49,081 bases of DNA from Oscillospiraceae bacterium (GTDB lineage: Bacteria; Bacillota; Clostridia; Oscillospirales; CAG-382): the NCBI GenBank assembly GCA_015063785.1, contig SVTM01000023.1, positions 1-49,081 on the forward strand. The letters are read 5' to 3'. This document shows, piece after piece, positions 8,862-15,831 of this stretch; positions within the stretch are counted from its first letter, which is position 1, and every line of letters begins with the position of its first letter. The position numbers and the translations under genes are program-made. Below the pieces are notes generated by a model. It saw only the letters and a program-made list of their open reading frames with translations. It searched no databases and had not been told where the DNA came from.

Positions 8862-9128
8862 ATGATGTGCCAAAAGAACAGCGAAAAAGCCTGTCTTTGC
8901 TCTGCCGAAATAACTTCAGAAAGAATAAAGCACGGGCAATGCGAGCTTGTTATTTACGGCATCCGTGTATACTGTATGAAAAAACTTGTCGCCGAATACC
9001 CCGATATCACAGACGACCAAAAAAAGATAGCAGAGCTTTTTTCGTTGCTCGACGGCGCCGACCTTGATTGCAACCATATAAACGACGTTATAGAAGACTT
9101 TGTTGATGCGCTTTACTCTTTGCCGTAA
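8862..9128 (+). CDS. Small cysteine-containing protein of unknown function
   Basis: Hypothetical protein of 88 residues (87 if the second of two adjacent ATGs is used). I do not recognise its family. The start is placed at ATG 8862 after AAGGA; the frame is open 75 bases upstream without a site. The N-terminal part has four cysteines (MMCQ, KACLCS, HGQCEL), then YGIRVYCMKK, and an acidic helical C-terminal half (IAELFSLLDGADLDCNHINDVIEDFVDAL). No signal peptide or membrane segment. It sits just ahead of the sigma-K-like promoter of spoVFA on the same strand, but nothing else ties it to sporulation. Confidence 0.6.
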   Translation: MMCQKNSEKACLCSAEITSERIKHGQCELVIYGIRVYCMKKLVAEYPDITDDQKKIAELFSLLDGADLDCNHINDVIEDFVDALYSLP

Positions 9129-9131
9129 GTG

Positions 9132-9159
9132 ACCGAATCATCGCGTCCTACATACTATA
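9132..9159 (+). promoter_or_regulatory. Mother-cell (sigma-K type) promoter of spoVFA
   Basis: The box CATACTATA at 9151-9159 is a full match to the sigma-K -10 pattern CATAnnnTA. AC at 9132-9133 lies 17 bases upstream, as expected for the short sigma-K -35. The TTG start of spoVFA is 28 bases downstream. In B. subtilis the spoVF operon is transcribed by sigma-K, so both sequence and context agree. The motif is short, so a sigma-E contribution cannot be excluded. Confidence 0.7.
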
Positions 9160-9186
9160 ACAAAAAACATCAAAGGACTGATTTTT

Positions 9187-10005
9187 TTGAATAAACCGGG
9201 CAAAGCCGCCGTTATCGGCGGCGACGAAAGGTGCGCGGTGTGTGCCGAGCTTTTTGCAAAAAGCGGTGTGGAATGTGCAGTTTTCGGGCTTGAAAAAAGC
9301 GGAATTTCTTCCTCTGCCACAAAGGCGGCGTCGATTGCCGACGCCGTGTGTGAAAGCGATATTTTGATTTTGCCGCTTCCTGTGATGAGCGACAGTGCAA
9401 GGATTTTTTCTCCCCTGTCAGACGCAAACATACTGCTTTCGGACGTGATTGGAAATGTATCGGAAAAAACCGTAATATTTGCAGGAAATCCGCAGAAATG
9501 CTTCTTTTCTGCCATTGAGAACGCAGGTCTTTGCAACGAGATCATAAACTACACAAAAAGTGACCTTTTTGCAGTACTTGGCGGTGTTCCCACGGCTGAG
9601 GGAGCGATTATCGAGGCGATAAACGCCACGGGAAAAACCGTTTCGTCCTCAAAAGTGCTGGTCGTGGGCTTTGGACGGGTGGGAAAACAGCTTTCGTCTC
9701 TTTTAAAAGCCATGAACGCAGACGTCACCGTCACCGCGCGCAAGTCCACCGACCTTGCCCTTATCAAATCCTGCGGAATGAGGGCCGAAAAAACGGGCGA
9801 TATTTCCAAAACAAAAAGCAGATTTGATATCATCTTCAACACCGTGCCTGCCTGCATTTTTGACGAAAAGACGCTGAAAGCAATAAAGGGCAGACCCGTC
9901 ATCATCGAGCTTGCTTCAAAACCCTACGGGGAGGGCTTTAAACGCAAAAAAAGGCGCCGCAGTGCGCCGCAGTTTGTTGAAAAACTATTTATAAAAGTTT
10001 TTTGA
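9187..10005 (+). CDS. spoVFA: Dipicolinate synthase subunit A, N-terminal part (split gene)
   Basis: Subunit A of the enzyme that oxidises a dihydrodipicolinate-pathway intermediate to dipicolinic acid in the mother cell; DPA is then loaded into the spore core. Start is TTG 9187 after AAAGGA. Residues 1-248 (to base 9930) are normal for the family: an N-terminal domain, GGVPTAEGAI at about 138-147, the Rossmann motif VGFGRVGKQ near 159, and IIELASKP at 239-246. After SKPYG the family sequence stops. The frame runs 24 codons into unrelated DNA (GEGF then KRKKRRR) to a stop at 10003-10005. The missing C-terminal 47 residues are encoded at 15884-16027 in matching phase. Joined at the shared GGGG the product would be 295 residues, close to my recollection of just under 300 for B. 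subtilis SpoVFA. As it stands the product lacks the conserved C-terminal block and is probably inactive. Confidence 0.92.
   Translation: MNKPGKAAVIGGDERCAVCAELFAKSGVECAVFGLEKSGISSSATKAASIADAVCESDILILPLPVMSDSARIFSPLSDANILLSDVIGNVSEKTVIFAGNPQKCFFSAIENAGLCNEIINYTKSDLFAVLGGVPTAEGAIIEAINATGKTVSSSKVLVVGFGRVGKQLSSLLKAMNADVTVTARKSTDLALIKSCGMRAEKTGDISKTKSRFDIIFNTVPACIFDEKTLKAIKGRPVIIELASKPYGEGFKRKKRRRSAPQFVEKLFIKVF
9915..9942 (+). other. Left attachment junction (attL candidate)
   Basis: The spoVFA coding sequence ends and the element begins around CGGGG (9927-9931). The element-side arm is GGAGGGCTTTAAA (9930-9942). Aligned with the right junction, AAAACCCTACGGGGAGG matches AAAATCCGCCGGGGTGG at 13 of 17 positions. 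The true crossover could be at any point within the shared bases. Confidence 0.65.
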
Positions 10006-10183
10006 TAAAACTTTTTTTCAAAAAAGTTTTCGGTGTTAAGAGGCAGCGCCTCTTATCGCTCTCCGCAGAGAGCGAAATCCCCTTTAGCGTGCGCAAAGCG
10101 CAGGAGTGGGTGAATTTTCAACCGCTTTACGGTTGAAAAGAGGGCGAACCCTCGCCGGGGGTTCGCCCTGATTATTTACAAAA
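9994..10183 (+). repeat. Hairpin-rich dispersed repeat, copy A
   Basis: About 190 bp made of successive inverted repeats: 10007-10030 (A/T-rich), 10038-10054 (AAGAGGC/GCCTCTT), 10057-10074 (CGCTCTC/GAGAGCG), 10115-10139 (TTTTCAACCG/CGGTTGAAAA) and 10142-10168 (GGGCGAACC/GGTTCGCCC), with GCGCAGGAGTGGGTGAA between the third and fourth. A close copy lies inverted at 30317-30504. Differences in hairpins 2 and 4 fall in the loops. The repeat has no coding potential. The 12-bp sequence CCGCAGTGCGCC occurs as a direct repeat on both sides (9957-9968 and 10209-10220). It occupies the non-coding left end of the intervening element. Confidence 0.85.
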
Positions 10184-10237
10184 GACTTTTTCTACAGTCT
10201 GTGGCTCACCGCAGTGCGCCCTTTTGTTGATAATATA

Positions 10238-11824
10238 TTATTTTCCGCCGAGGCTGTCGGTTACATCAACGGTAACCTTCTTGTTGTAGCACGAGAACAT
10301 ACTGTCAAGATCCTTCTTTTCAAGCTTCTTGGTAAAGAGGCTGACAATGGGTACGAGGATAAGTCCTCCGACCATGGCAAAAACGCCCGAGTAAAGCGAA
10401 TTGGTGAAGACAAATCCGACAAAACCGTCGGGGGCGATGGCAAGTACGCCAAAGTCCTTGAGAAGCTGGATTATCTCAATTCCCGTACCGAAAACAAAAC
10501 AGGTTGCAACTGCTATCTTTGTGGTTCCCTTCCAGTACAGACCGTAAATGAAGGGGGCAAGGAATGCGCCTGCAAGAGCACCCCACGAAACGCCCATCAT
10601 CTGCGCGATGAAGGTGAATCCGGGGAACATATCCTTGATAATAGCGATAGCCGCCGACACTGCGATGAAGAAAACTATGAAAATTCTGAGGGTAAGAAGC
10701 TTTTTCTTTTCGGTCATCGAGCCGCTCTTTTTCTTTTCGCAAGCAGGTGAAATGACGTCAAGAGTAAGAGTTGAGCTTGATGTAAGCACCAGCGATGAAA
10801 GAGTCGACATGGAAGCTGCAAGCACGAGAACAATGACAACTGCAACGATTATCGGCTCGAGATTCTGGAGCATCGAGGGAACGATGCGGTCGTTCATCAG
10901 CTTGCCGTTTACATACAGCGCTTCGCTGTCAAACAGTCTGCCAAATCCACCAAGGAAGTAGCAGCCGCCTGCAACGATTATTGCAAAGATGGTGGAAATG
11001 ATAGTGCCCTTGCGGATGGAATCCTCGTTTTTGATCGAATAGAATTTTCCGACCATCTGAGGAAGTCCCCAGGTGCCAAGCGAAGTGAGCAGCACGACGA
11101 TGAGCAAGAACACGGGGTTCGGGCCAAGGAAGGAAGCAAAGGTTCCGGGAGTTTCGGAGGGAATAGATGCAAGCGAGTTGTAGGCTTCCATAAAGCCGCC
11201 CTTGTTGGCAAGCACCGAGCCGATAACGGCAACGATGCCGACGAGCATGATGATGCCCTGAATAAAATCGTTTATGGCGGTTGCCATGTAACCGCCGAAC
11301 ACAACGTATACACCGGTAAGCACCGCCATCACAAGGATGACAACCCAGTAAGGCACGTTGAAGGTGGTTTCAAAAAGACTGGAAAGTCCGTTGTAAAGTG
11401 AAGCTGTGTAAGGAATGAGGAAGATGAAAACAATAAAGGAAGCCGCGATCTTAAGGCCCTTTGACATATATCTTTTCTCAAAAAAGTCGGGCATGGTCTT
11501 GCTCTCAAGATGCTGTGTCATAACTCTTGTTCTTCTGCCGAGTATCACCCATGCAAGAAGCGAGCCGATAAAGGCATTTCCAAGGCCGATCCATGTGGAA
11601 GCCATACCGAACGCCCAACCAAACTGGCCGGCATATCCGACAAAAATTACCGCCGAGAAGTAAGAGGTTCCGTAGGCAAATGCTGTGAGCCACGGGCCCA
11701 CCGAACGTCCACCGAGAACAAAGCCGTCTACGTTTGTGGAATGCTTGCGGCAGTAAAGACCTACGCTTATCATTACTGCAAAAAAGATCACGAGCATTAT
11801 GGATGTGATTACTGTTGTACCCAT
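10238..11824 (-). CDS. Sodium:solute symporter (SSS family), T-box controlled
   Basis: Integral membrane Na+-coupled uptake protein of 528 residues with about 13 hydrophobic segments, in the PutP/SSS family. The N-terminal region has the typical GGRSVGPWLTAFAYGTSYFS loop after helix 1, and further family features are MPDFFEKRY and FGGYMATAINDFIQG. Start is ATG 11824 behind AAGAAGG. The gene sits under its own promoter (12161-12189) and a T-box leader whose candidate specifier codon is UAC (Tyr), so an amino acid, plausibly tyrosine or a related aromatic, is the likely substrate. This is inferred from the regulator, not from the protein. It is inside the spoVFA-intervening element, on the opposite strand. 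Confidence 0.88.
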   Translation of the reverse strand: MGTTVITSIMLVIFFAVMISVGLYCRKHSTNVDGFVLGGRSVGPWLTAFAYGTSYFSAVIFVGYAGQFGWAFGMASTWIGLGNAFIGSLLAWVILGRRTRVMTQHLESKTMPDFFEKRYMSKGLKIAASFIVFIFLIPYTASLYNGLSSLFETTFNVPYWVVILVMAVLTGVYVVFGGYMATAINDFIQGIIMLVGIVAVIGSVLANKGGFMEAYNSLASIPSETPGTFASFLGPNPVFLLIVVLLTSLGTWGLPQMVGKFYSIKNEDSIRKGTIISTIFAIIVAGGCYFLGGFGRLFDSEALYVNGKLMNDRIVPSMLQNLEPIIVAVVIVLVLAASMSTLSSLVLTSSSTLTLDVISPACEKKKSGSMTEKKKLLTLRIFIVFFIAVSAAIAIIKDMFPGFTFIAQMMGVSWGALAGAFLAPFIYGLYWKGTTKIAVATCFVFGTGIEIIQLLKDFGVLAIAPDGFVGFVFTNSLYSGVFAMVGGLILVPIVSLFTKKLEKKDLDSMFSCYNKKVTVDVTDSLGGK

Positions 11825-11878
11825 TTAAAAACCTTCTTTCTGTAGTAAATTTGAGCGGAAAACGGCATCAAAATGGAT

Positions 11879-12154
11879 AAAAAAACACCGTCCTCCGAAA
11901 AGAGGACGGCGAAAATGCACCGTGGTACCACCTCAATTTACCGCCGTGTCACCATGGCGGCCTCATCAGGCACAAAAAACATGCCTTATTGCTGTAACGG
12001 GCAAACCCGGCGCAGCCTACTTGCCAAAAAAAGGCTTTTGGTGTGCAGCTCGCAGGATGTATTCGCGGCGTATATTCCCTTCTGTCTCGCACCAACCGAC
12101 AGTTCTCTTGAGGGAAACGCTGCACCGCTACTTGTTCCCGGTCATCGCTTCTTG
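11879..12154 (-). promoter_or_regulatory. T-box riboswitch leader, candidate tyrosine specifier
   Basis: On the minus strand the leader has a Stem I with AGAGAAC and a GGUUGG loop, the conserved T-box AGGTGGTACCACGG (11933-11920), and a strong terminator CCGTCCTC/GAGGACGG (11888-11909) followed by seven U. In the specifier region GAA-UAC-AUCC occurs, with UAC at 12061-12059, which would read tRNA-Tyr. The T-box bulge is UGGU, which pairs with an A discriminator base as in tRNA-Tyr. Uncharged tRNA should favour antitermination and symporter expression. Confidence 0.88.
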
Positions 12155-12160
12155 TGGTGT

Positions 12161-12189
12161 ATTTTACACCCTCAAAACGCATTTGTCAA
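12161..12189 (-). promoter_or_regulatory. Promoter of the symporter T-box transcript
   Basis: On the minus strand, TTGACA (12189-12184), a 17-base spacer and TAAAAT (12166-12161), just ahead of the T-box leader. Confidence 0.8.
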
Positions 12190-12222
12190 GGTTTTTTTGC
12201 AAAAAAATCAAAATTATTTTTT

Positions 12223-13113
12223 TCACAAACTTTTGTATCGCAATAATAAAATACCCGCCCTTTCAAAAATTTCTCTGGAAACAAGCCCCTTGTGCGAAAA
12301 GGGAGCTACAAAGCGGGATGATGCATCGGTTTTTGTGCGTTTTTTTGATTTGTAGCTGATCTTTTTTACAAAACCCTGGGTCAGATCGCCGACGTAGGTG
12401 GGGTTTGAAAGAATGCGCTTTATCATAACCGAATTCCAGACGGCACTCCCCTTTTCCCTGCCGAATTTATACGCCGAAGGGGTAAGAACGCCGTCCGAAG
12501 TCAGCGATTTTGCAATTGAAAGCATGCTTTTTCCGCCGACAAATTCGCAAAAAATGCGATCAACAACATCTTTGGTTTTTTCGTCGGGGACAAGTTTTCC
12601 CTTATCATTTTCGGACTTTTTGTAGCCGTATGGAGCAAGACTTCCGATGAATTTGCCGGCATTTCGTTTTGCATCAAGTGCCGCGCGAACTTTTTTGCTG
12701 ATATCCTTTGCGTACATATCGTTAAATACGGCACGAAAGGCGATCATTTCGTTGCCTCCGCTGTCTTTTGCTGTGTCTACGCCGTCGTTTGCGGCGATAT
12801 AGCGCAGGCCGTTTTCGGGGAAATACCGCTCGATATATTCGCCTGTGGCAATATAATCCCTGCCGAGCCGCGACATATCCTTGGTTATAATAGTACAAAA
12901 AAGTCCTTTTTTCGCATCGTCCAACATTCTTATAAAATCGGGACGTTGAAAGGATGTGCCCGAAAATCCGTCGTCGATATACTCCGCCACGATATCAAAG
13001 CCGTTTTTGCGGCAAAATTCTTCAAGATACATTCTCTGTCCCGAAATGCTTTCGGATTCTCCCGTCGTTTTGTCATCCCGTGACAAACGCAGATAAATTG
13101 CCGCCCTTTCCAA
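12223..13113 (-). CDS. Serine site-specific recombinase, short form
   Basis: DNA recombinase of the large-serine family, 296 residues from the TTG at 13113, chosen because GGGGAGG lies 9 bases upstream; an ATG at 13137 is in frame but lies within the hairpin and has no site. The N-terminal catalytic domain has AAIYLRLSRDD with the nucleophile Ser at about residue 10, ISGQR near 23, DDGFSGT, and KDMSRLGRD near 79-87. The recombinase domain follows (GSLAPYGYKK, WNSVMIKRILSNPTYVGD, SHKGLVSREIFERA). The protein ends there: the zinc-ribbon and coiled-coil region, usually another ~200 residues, is absent, and I find no remnant downstream. It is the best candidate for excising the element, but may need a partner or be decaying. 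No mother-cell promoter could be recognised upstream. Confidence 0.88.
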   Translation of the reverse strand: MERAAIYLRLSRDDKTTGESESISGQRMYLEEFCRKNGFDIVAEYIDDGFSGTSFQRPDFIRMLDDAKKGLFCTIITKDMSRLGRDYIATGEYIERYFPENGLRYIAANDGVDTAKDSGGNEMIAFRAVFNDMYAKDISKKVRAALDAKRNAGKFIGSLAPYGYKKSENDKGKLVPDEKTKDVVDRIFCEFVGGKSMLSIAKSLTSDGVLTPSAYKFGREKGSAVWNSVMIKRILSNPTYVGDLTQGFVKKISYKSKKRTKTDASSRFVAPFSHKGLVSREIFERAGILLLRYKSL

Positions 13114-13120
13114 AACAAAA

Positions 13121-13167
13121 AACCTCCCCTTTGCCATATGGTAAATACTTATGGCAAAAGAGAGGTT
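13121..13167 (-). terminator. Hairpin that ends the editing-gene transcript and covers the recombinase ribosome binding site
   Basis: An 18-bp stem including two G-U pairs (minus-strand arms 13167-13150 and 13138-13121) with an 11-base loop. Its 3' arm, TATGGCAAAGGGGAGGTT, contains the GGGGAGG site of the recombinase, and UUUUUU runs on directly. It can act as a terminator for the gene upstream and would hide the recombinase start in read-through RNA. Confidence 0.75.
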
Positions 13168-13181
13168 TTAATTCTTAAAAA

Positions 13182-13721
13182 TCAGAGCTCGACCTTGGTA
13201 TAACCGTATCCAAGGGCAGGAAGTATCTTTTCGGTGAGATCAGATGTCTTTATTTTAAGGCTTGACGTGTTTTCGCAGGGGTGACAGCCGAAAAATTCGC
13301 TTTTTAGAACGTCGGCGTCAATGAGCAGGCGAACTTCCCTGTCTGTGTCGAAGATAAGACCGAGAACGCTGGCAGAGCCGGGGGTGGTGCCGATGTATTT
13401 TTCCATATTTTCGGGGCTTGCAAACGACAGGCGTGAGGAATCTATCTGTGCCGAAAGATCCTTGGTCTTAAAGGGCTTGTCGCCCGGCATCATAAGGAGA
13501 TAAAACGAGGTACACTGGCGGTTACACAAGAAAAGGTTTTTGCATATCAAAGAACCGAGAGCCGCATCGATCTTTTCGCAGACCTCCATGGTCATGGCAG
13601 GCTCGTGGTCGGCGCGCTCGAAGCAAACGCCCGCCTTTTCGAGAAAATCGTACACTTTTATTTCTTTTTCGCTTCTACCCTCGTTTGTTTCGGGTCTGCC
13701 CGAAAAAAGTTTAATTTCCAC
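13182..13721 (-). CDS. Prolyl-tRNA editing (YbaK/ProX-type) deacylase
   Basis: Trans-editing enzyme of the INS/YbaK superfamily that removes wrongly attached amino acids (typically Ala) from tRNA-Pro. Length 179 residues. The characteristic blocks are ICKNLFLCNRQ with the catalytic-site Lys at about 61, FYLLMMPGDKPFKTKDLS, RLSFASPENMEKYIGTTPGS, and FGCHPCENTSSL with the conserved Gly-His-Pro near 146. Start is GTG 13721 after GAGGA; it overlaps the end of the preceding membrane-protein gene by 11 bases, so the two are coupled. Related proteins are called PrdX where they sit in proline-reductase operons; no such operon is here. It lies inside the intervening element. Confidence 0.88.
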   Translation of the reverse strand: MEIKLFSGRPETNEGRSEKEIKVYDFLEKAGVCFERADHEPAMTMEVCEKIDAALGSLICKNLFLCNRQCTSFYLLMMPGDKPFKTKDLSAQIDSSRLSFASPENMEKYIGTTPGSASVLGLIFDTDREVRLLIDADVLKSEFFGCHPCENTSSLKIKTSDLTEKILPALGYGYTKVEL

Positions 13722-14118
13722 TTTTGTTTTCCTCTTTCTTGCTCTCGTGTTTTTCTTTCAGTTCTTCTTTTTTGCCCTTTGCCTTTTCATAAAGCTCGTG
13801 CAGAAGGCCAAGTGTTTTTTCATCATTGGGAAAAAGCAACTTCAAAAGTACAAGAGCTATGGCGACGGTTATGATTTTTTCGGGGGTAAAGGGTATCCAC
13901 AAAAGGGCGAGATATCCGCCCCCCACAGCCATCATCCATGGGATGCCGAGCCAGGTGCCCAACGCCAGCATGATATATGCCCAGCCGTTGGTTATCATCC
14001 AGCCGATGCCAAAGCAGAGAAGAAAGCGCGGATTCACGACGAGCATGATTATCTTTTTTGCCCATTCTTTTGTTTTTTTCCAAAAACTTGCCCACGTAAG
14101 TTTTTCTTTGTTTTTCAA
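13711..14118 (-). CDS. Small membrane protein of unknown function
   Basis: Hypothetical protein of 135 residues. I chose TTG 14118 because AAAGGA is 7 bases upstream; the frame remains open to 14235, but that part looks non-coding (Phe/Lys-rich, no site). A charged N-terminus (KNKEKLTWASFWKK) is followed by three or four hydrophobic segments: IIMLVVNPRFLLCFGIGWMI, WAYIMLALGTWLGI, MMAVGGGYLALLWI and IITVAIALVLLKLLF. A highly charged coiled-coil-like tail (KAKGKKEELKEKHESKKEE) ends the protein. The family is not recognised. It overlaps the editing-protein gene downstream by 11 bases. Confidence 0.7.
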   Translation of the reverse strand: MKNKEKLTWASFWKKTKEWAKKIIMLVVNPRFLLCFGIGWMITNGWAYIMLALGTWLGIPWMMAVGGGYLALLWIPFTPEKIITVAIALVLLKLLFPNDEKTLGLLHELYEKAKGKKEELKEKHESKKEENKSGN

Positions 14119-14233
14119 TTTATTTTCCTTTGTTTCACTTTTATCGTAAATATTACACAGTTTAATTTTATCAAATTTTGTCGGTTTGTCAAGAAGAAAA
14201 ACGAAAGAACGAAAAAAAGAGGGCTTTAATTGC

Positions 14234-14268
14234 AAAAAATCAGCGCCCGACCTTTTGGCACGGGCGCT
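14234..14268 (-). terminator. Terminator of serS
   Basis: Minus-strand stem AGCGCCCG/CGGGCGCT with an 11-base loop, followed by GAUUUUUU. It starts 10 bases after the serS stop. Confidence 0.88.
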
Positions 14269-14277
14269 TTTGTATGA

Positions 14278-15564
14278 TTACTTTTTGGGAAGGATCTTTT
14301 CCTGTCCGCCCATGTAGGGGCGCAGAGCGACGGGAATGTTTACGCTGCCGTCGGCGTTGAGGTTGTTTTCGAGGAATGCAATGAGCATTCTGGGAGGAGC
14401 AACCACGGTGTTGTTGAGGGTGTGGGCGAGATATTTGGAATCCTTGCCATTCACTCTGATCTTAAGTCTTCTTGCCTGAGCATCGCCGAGGTTAGAGCAG
14501 CTGCCGACTTCGAAATACTTCTTCTGTCTGGGCGACCATGCTTCGACGTCAACCGACTTGACCTTAAGGTCTGCAAGGTCTCCCGAGCAGCACTCGAGAG
14601 TTCTTACGGGAATATCCATCGAGCGGAAGAGATCGACTGTGTTCTGCCAGAGCTTGTCGAACCACATGGGGCTGTCCTCGGGCTTGCAGACAACGATCAT
14701 TTCCTGCTTTTCAAACTGGTGGATGCGGTAAACACCGCGCTCCTCGATGCCGTGGGCACCCTTTTCCTTGCGGAAGCAGGGGGAATAGCTGGTGAGAGTC
14801 TGGGGAAGCTGTTCTTCGGGGATGATCTGATCGATGAACTTGCCTATCATCGAATGCTCGGAGGTACCGATGAGATAGAGGTCTTCGCCCTCGATCTTGT
14901 ACATCATGGCTTCCATTTCCGCAAAGCTCATAACGCCTGTAACAACGTCCGAACGGATCATAAAGGGAGGTACGCAGTAGGTAAATCCGCGGTTTACCAT
15001 GAAATCGCGGGCATACGATATTACCGCAGAGTGGAGTCTTGCGATGTCGCCCATGAGGTAATAAAAACCGTTGCCGGCAACGCGGCGTGCGCTGTCCAGG
15101 TCGATGCCGTCAAAGCTTTCCATGATGTCTGTGTGGTAGGGGATCTCAAAATCGGGAACAACAGGTTCGCCAAATCTTTCGACTTCGACATTTTCGCTGT
15201 CATCCTTGCCGATCGGAACTGTCTTGTCGATGATCTGGGGAATGACCATCATGATCTTCTTGATCTTTTCTTCGTATTCAGCCTCAAGAGCTTCACATTC
15301 GGCAAGGCGTACAGCCTGCTCGCCGACCTTCTTTTTCATCTCTTCGGCTTCTTCCTTTTTGCCCTGTCCCATGAGGGCGCCGATCATCTTGGAGCACTTG
15401 TTGCGCTCGGCGCGAAGGCCGTCTGCCTCGAGCTTTACGGCACGAGACTGCTTGTCGAGCTCGATAACTTCGTCCACAAGGGGAAGCTTCTGCTCCTGGA
15501 ATTTGTTTTTGATGTTCTGCTTTACGATTTCGGGATTCTCTCGCAGAAATTTGATATCGATCAT
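14278..15564 (-). CDS. serS: Seryl-tRNA synthetase
   Basis: Class II aminoacyl-tRNA synthetase that charges tRNA-Ser, normally essential. Start is ATG 15564 behind GGAGGAAA, giving 428 residues, the usual bacterial size; the open frame extends 390 bases upstream through the T-box leader and is not coding. The N-terminal ~110 residues form the helical tRNA-binding arm (KFLRENPEIVKQNIK then long charged helices). The catalytic core has IGTSEHSMIGKF as the serine-specific TxE region, motif 2 with CFRKEKGAHGIEERG and HQFEKQE, and motif 3 near NNTVVAPPRMLIAFLE. The motif 2 loop GIEERG differs from the GxDTRG that I recall as common in bacteria, so it may be a divergent or second SerRS. It lies inside the intervening element with its own promoter and T-box. 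Confidence 0.93.
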   Translation of the reverse strand: MIDIKFLRENPEIVKQNIKNKFQEQKLPLVDEVIELDKQSRAVKLEADGLRAERNKCSKMIGALMGQGKKEEAEEMKKKVGEQAVRLAECEALEAEYEEKIKKIMMVIPQIIDKTVPIGKDDSENVEVERFGEPVVPDFEIPYHTDIMESFDGIDLDSARRVAGNGFYYLMGDIARLHSAVISYARDFMVNRGFTYCVPPFMIRSDVVTGVMSFAEMEAMMYKIEGEDLYLIGTSEHSMIGKFIDQIIPEEQLPQTLTSYSPCFRKEKGAHGIEERGVYRIHQFEKQEMIVVCKPEDSPMWFDKLWQNTVDLFRSMDIPVRTLECCSGDLADLKVKSVDVEAWSPRQKKYFEVGSCSNLGDAQARRLKIRVNGKDSKYLAHTLNNTVVAPPRMLIAFLENNLNADGSVNIPVALRPYMGGQEKILPKK

Positions 15565-15605
15565 TTTCTTTTCCTCCGAAAAATATATAATAATATTTCT
15601 GACAT

Positions 15606-15826
15606 AAAAAAACAGAGTCTGTTCCCTTAAAAAATGGGACGAAAGACTCCGTGTTGCCACCCAAATTGCAATGATGTCATTGCCGCTCGTTTTCGCTGTA
15701 AGGGGCGAGCCCCGGGGTTTGTGGCCCCACGCTCCGAAAGCGGAAAAGCAAACCGCGCTTACCGCTCTCACCTGCCGCGGTATCTCTGAAAAAACGCCTG
15801 TGTCTGCCGATTCTTTCATCATAGCC
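15606..15826 (-). promoter_or_regulatory. T-box riboswitch leader of serS
   Basis: Minus-strand leader with CAGAGAUACCGC and a GGUGAGAGC region in Stem I, the T-box GGGTGGCAACACGG (15662-15649), and an imperfect terminator GAGTCTTTCGTCCC/GGGAACAGACTC followed by seven U. The bulge reads UGGC, which pairs with a G discriminator base, as in tRNA-Ser. An AGC triplet occurs in the expected specifier area, but I could not fix it with confidence. Confidence 0.85.
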
Positions 15827-15831
15827 CTACT

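Noticed and set aside
13114..13137. ATG 13137 as start of the recombinase.
   Set aside because: It lies inside the hairpin arm without a ribosome binding site; TTG 13113 has GGGGAGG at a 9-base spacing and begins directly before the conserved AAIYLRLSRDD.
13139..13160. Possible mother-cell promoter CATAAGTAT (minus strand) for the recombinase in the hairpin loop region.
   Set aside because: The last two bases of CATAnnnTA do not match and no AC or ATA-type -35 is at the right distance, so it is not supported.
14119..14235. N-terminal extension of the small membrane protein to 14235.
   Set aside because: The extension has no ribosome binding site and unusual composition; TTG 14118 has AAAGGA at good spacing.
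15720..15770. Specifier codon AGC for the serS T-box.
   Set aside because: The triplet is present in about the right place, but the flanking specifier-loop bases could not be matched with confidence. The Ser assignment rests on the gene and on the UGGC bulge instead.
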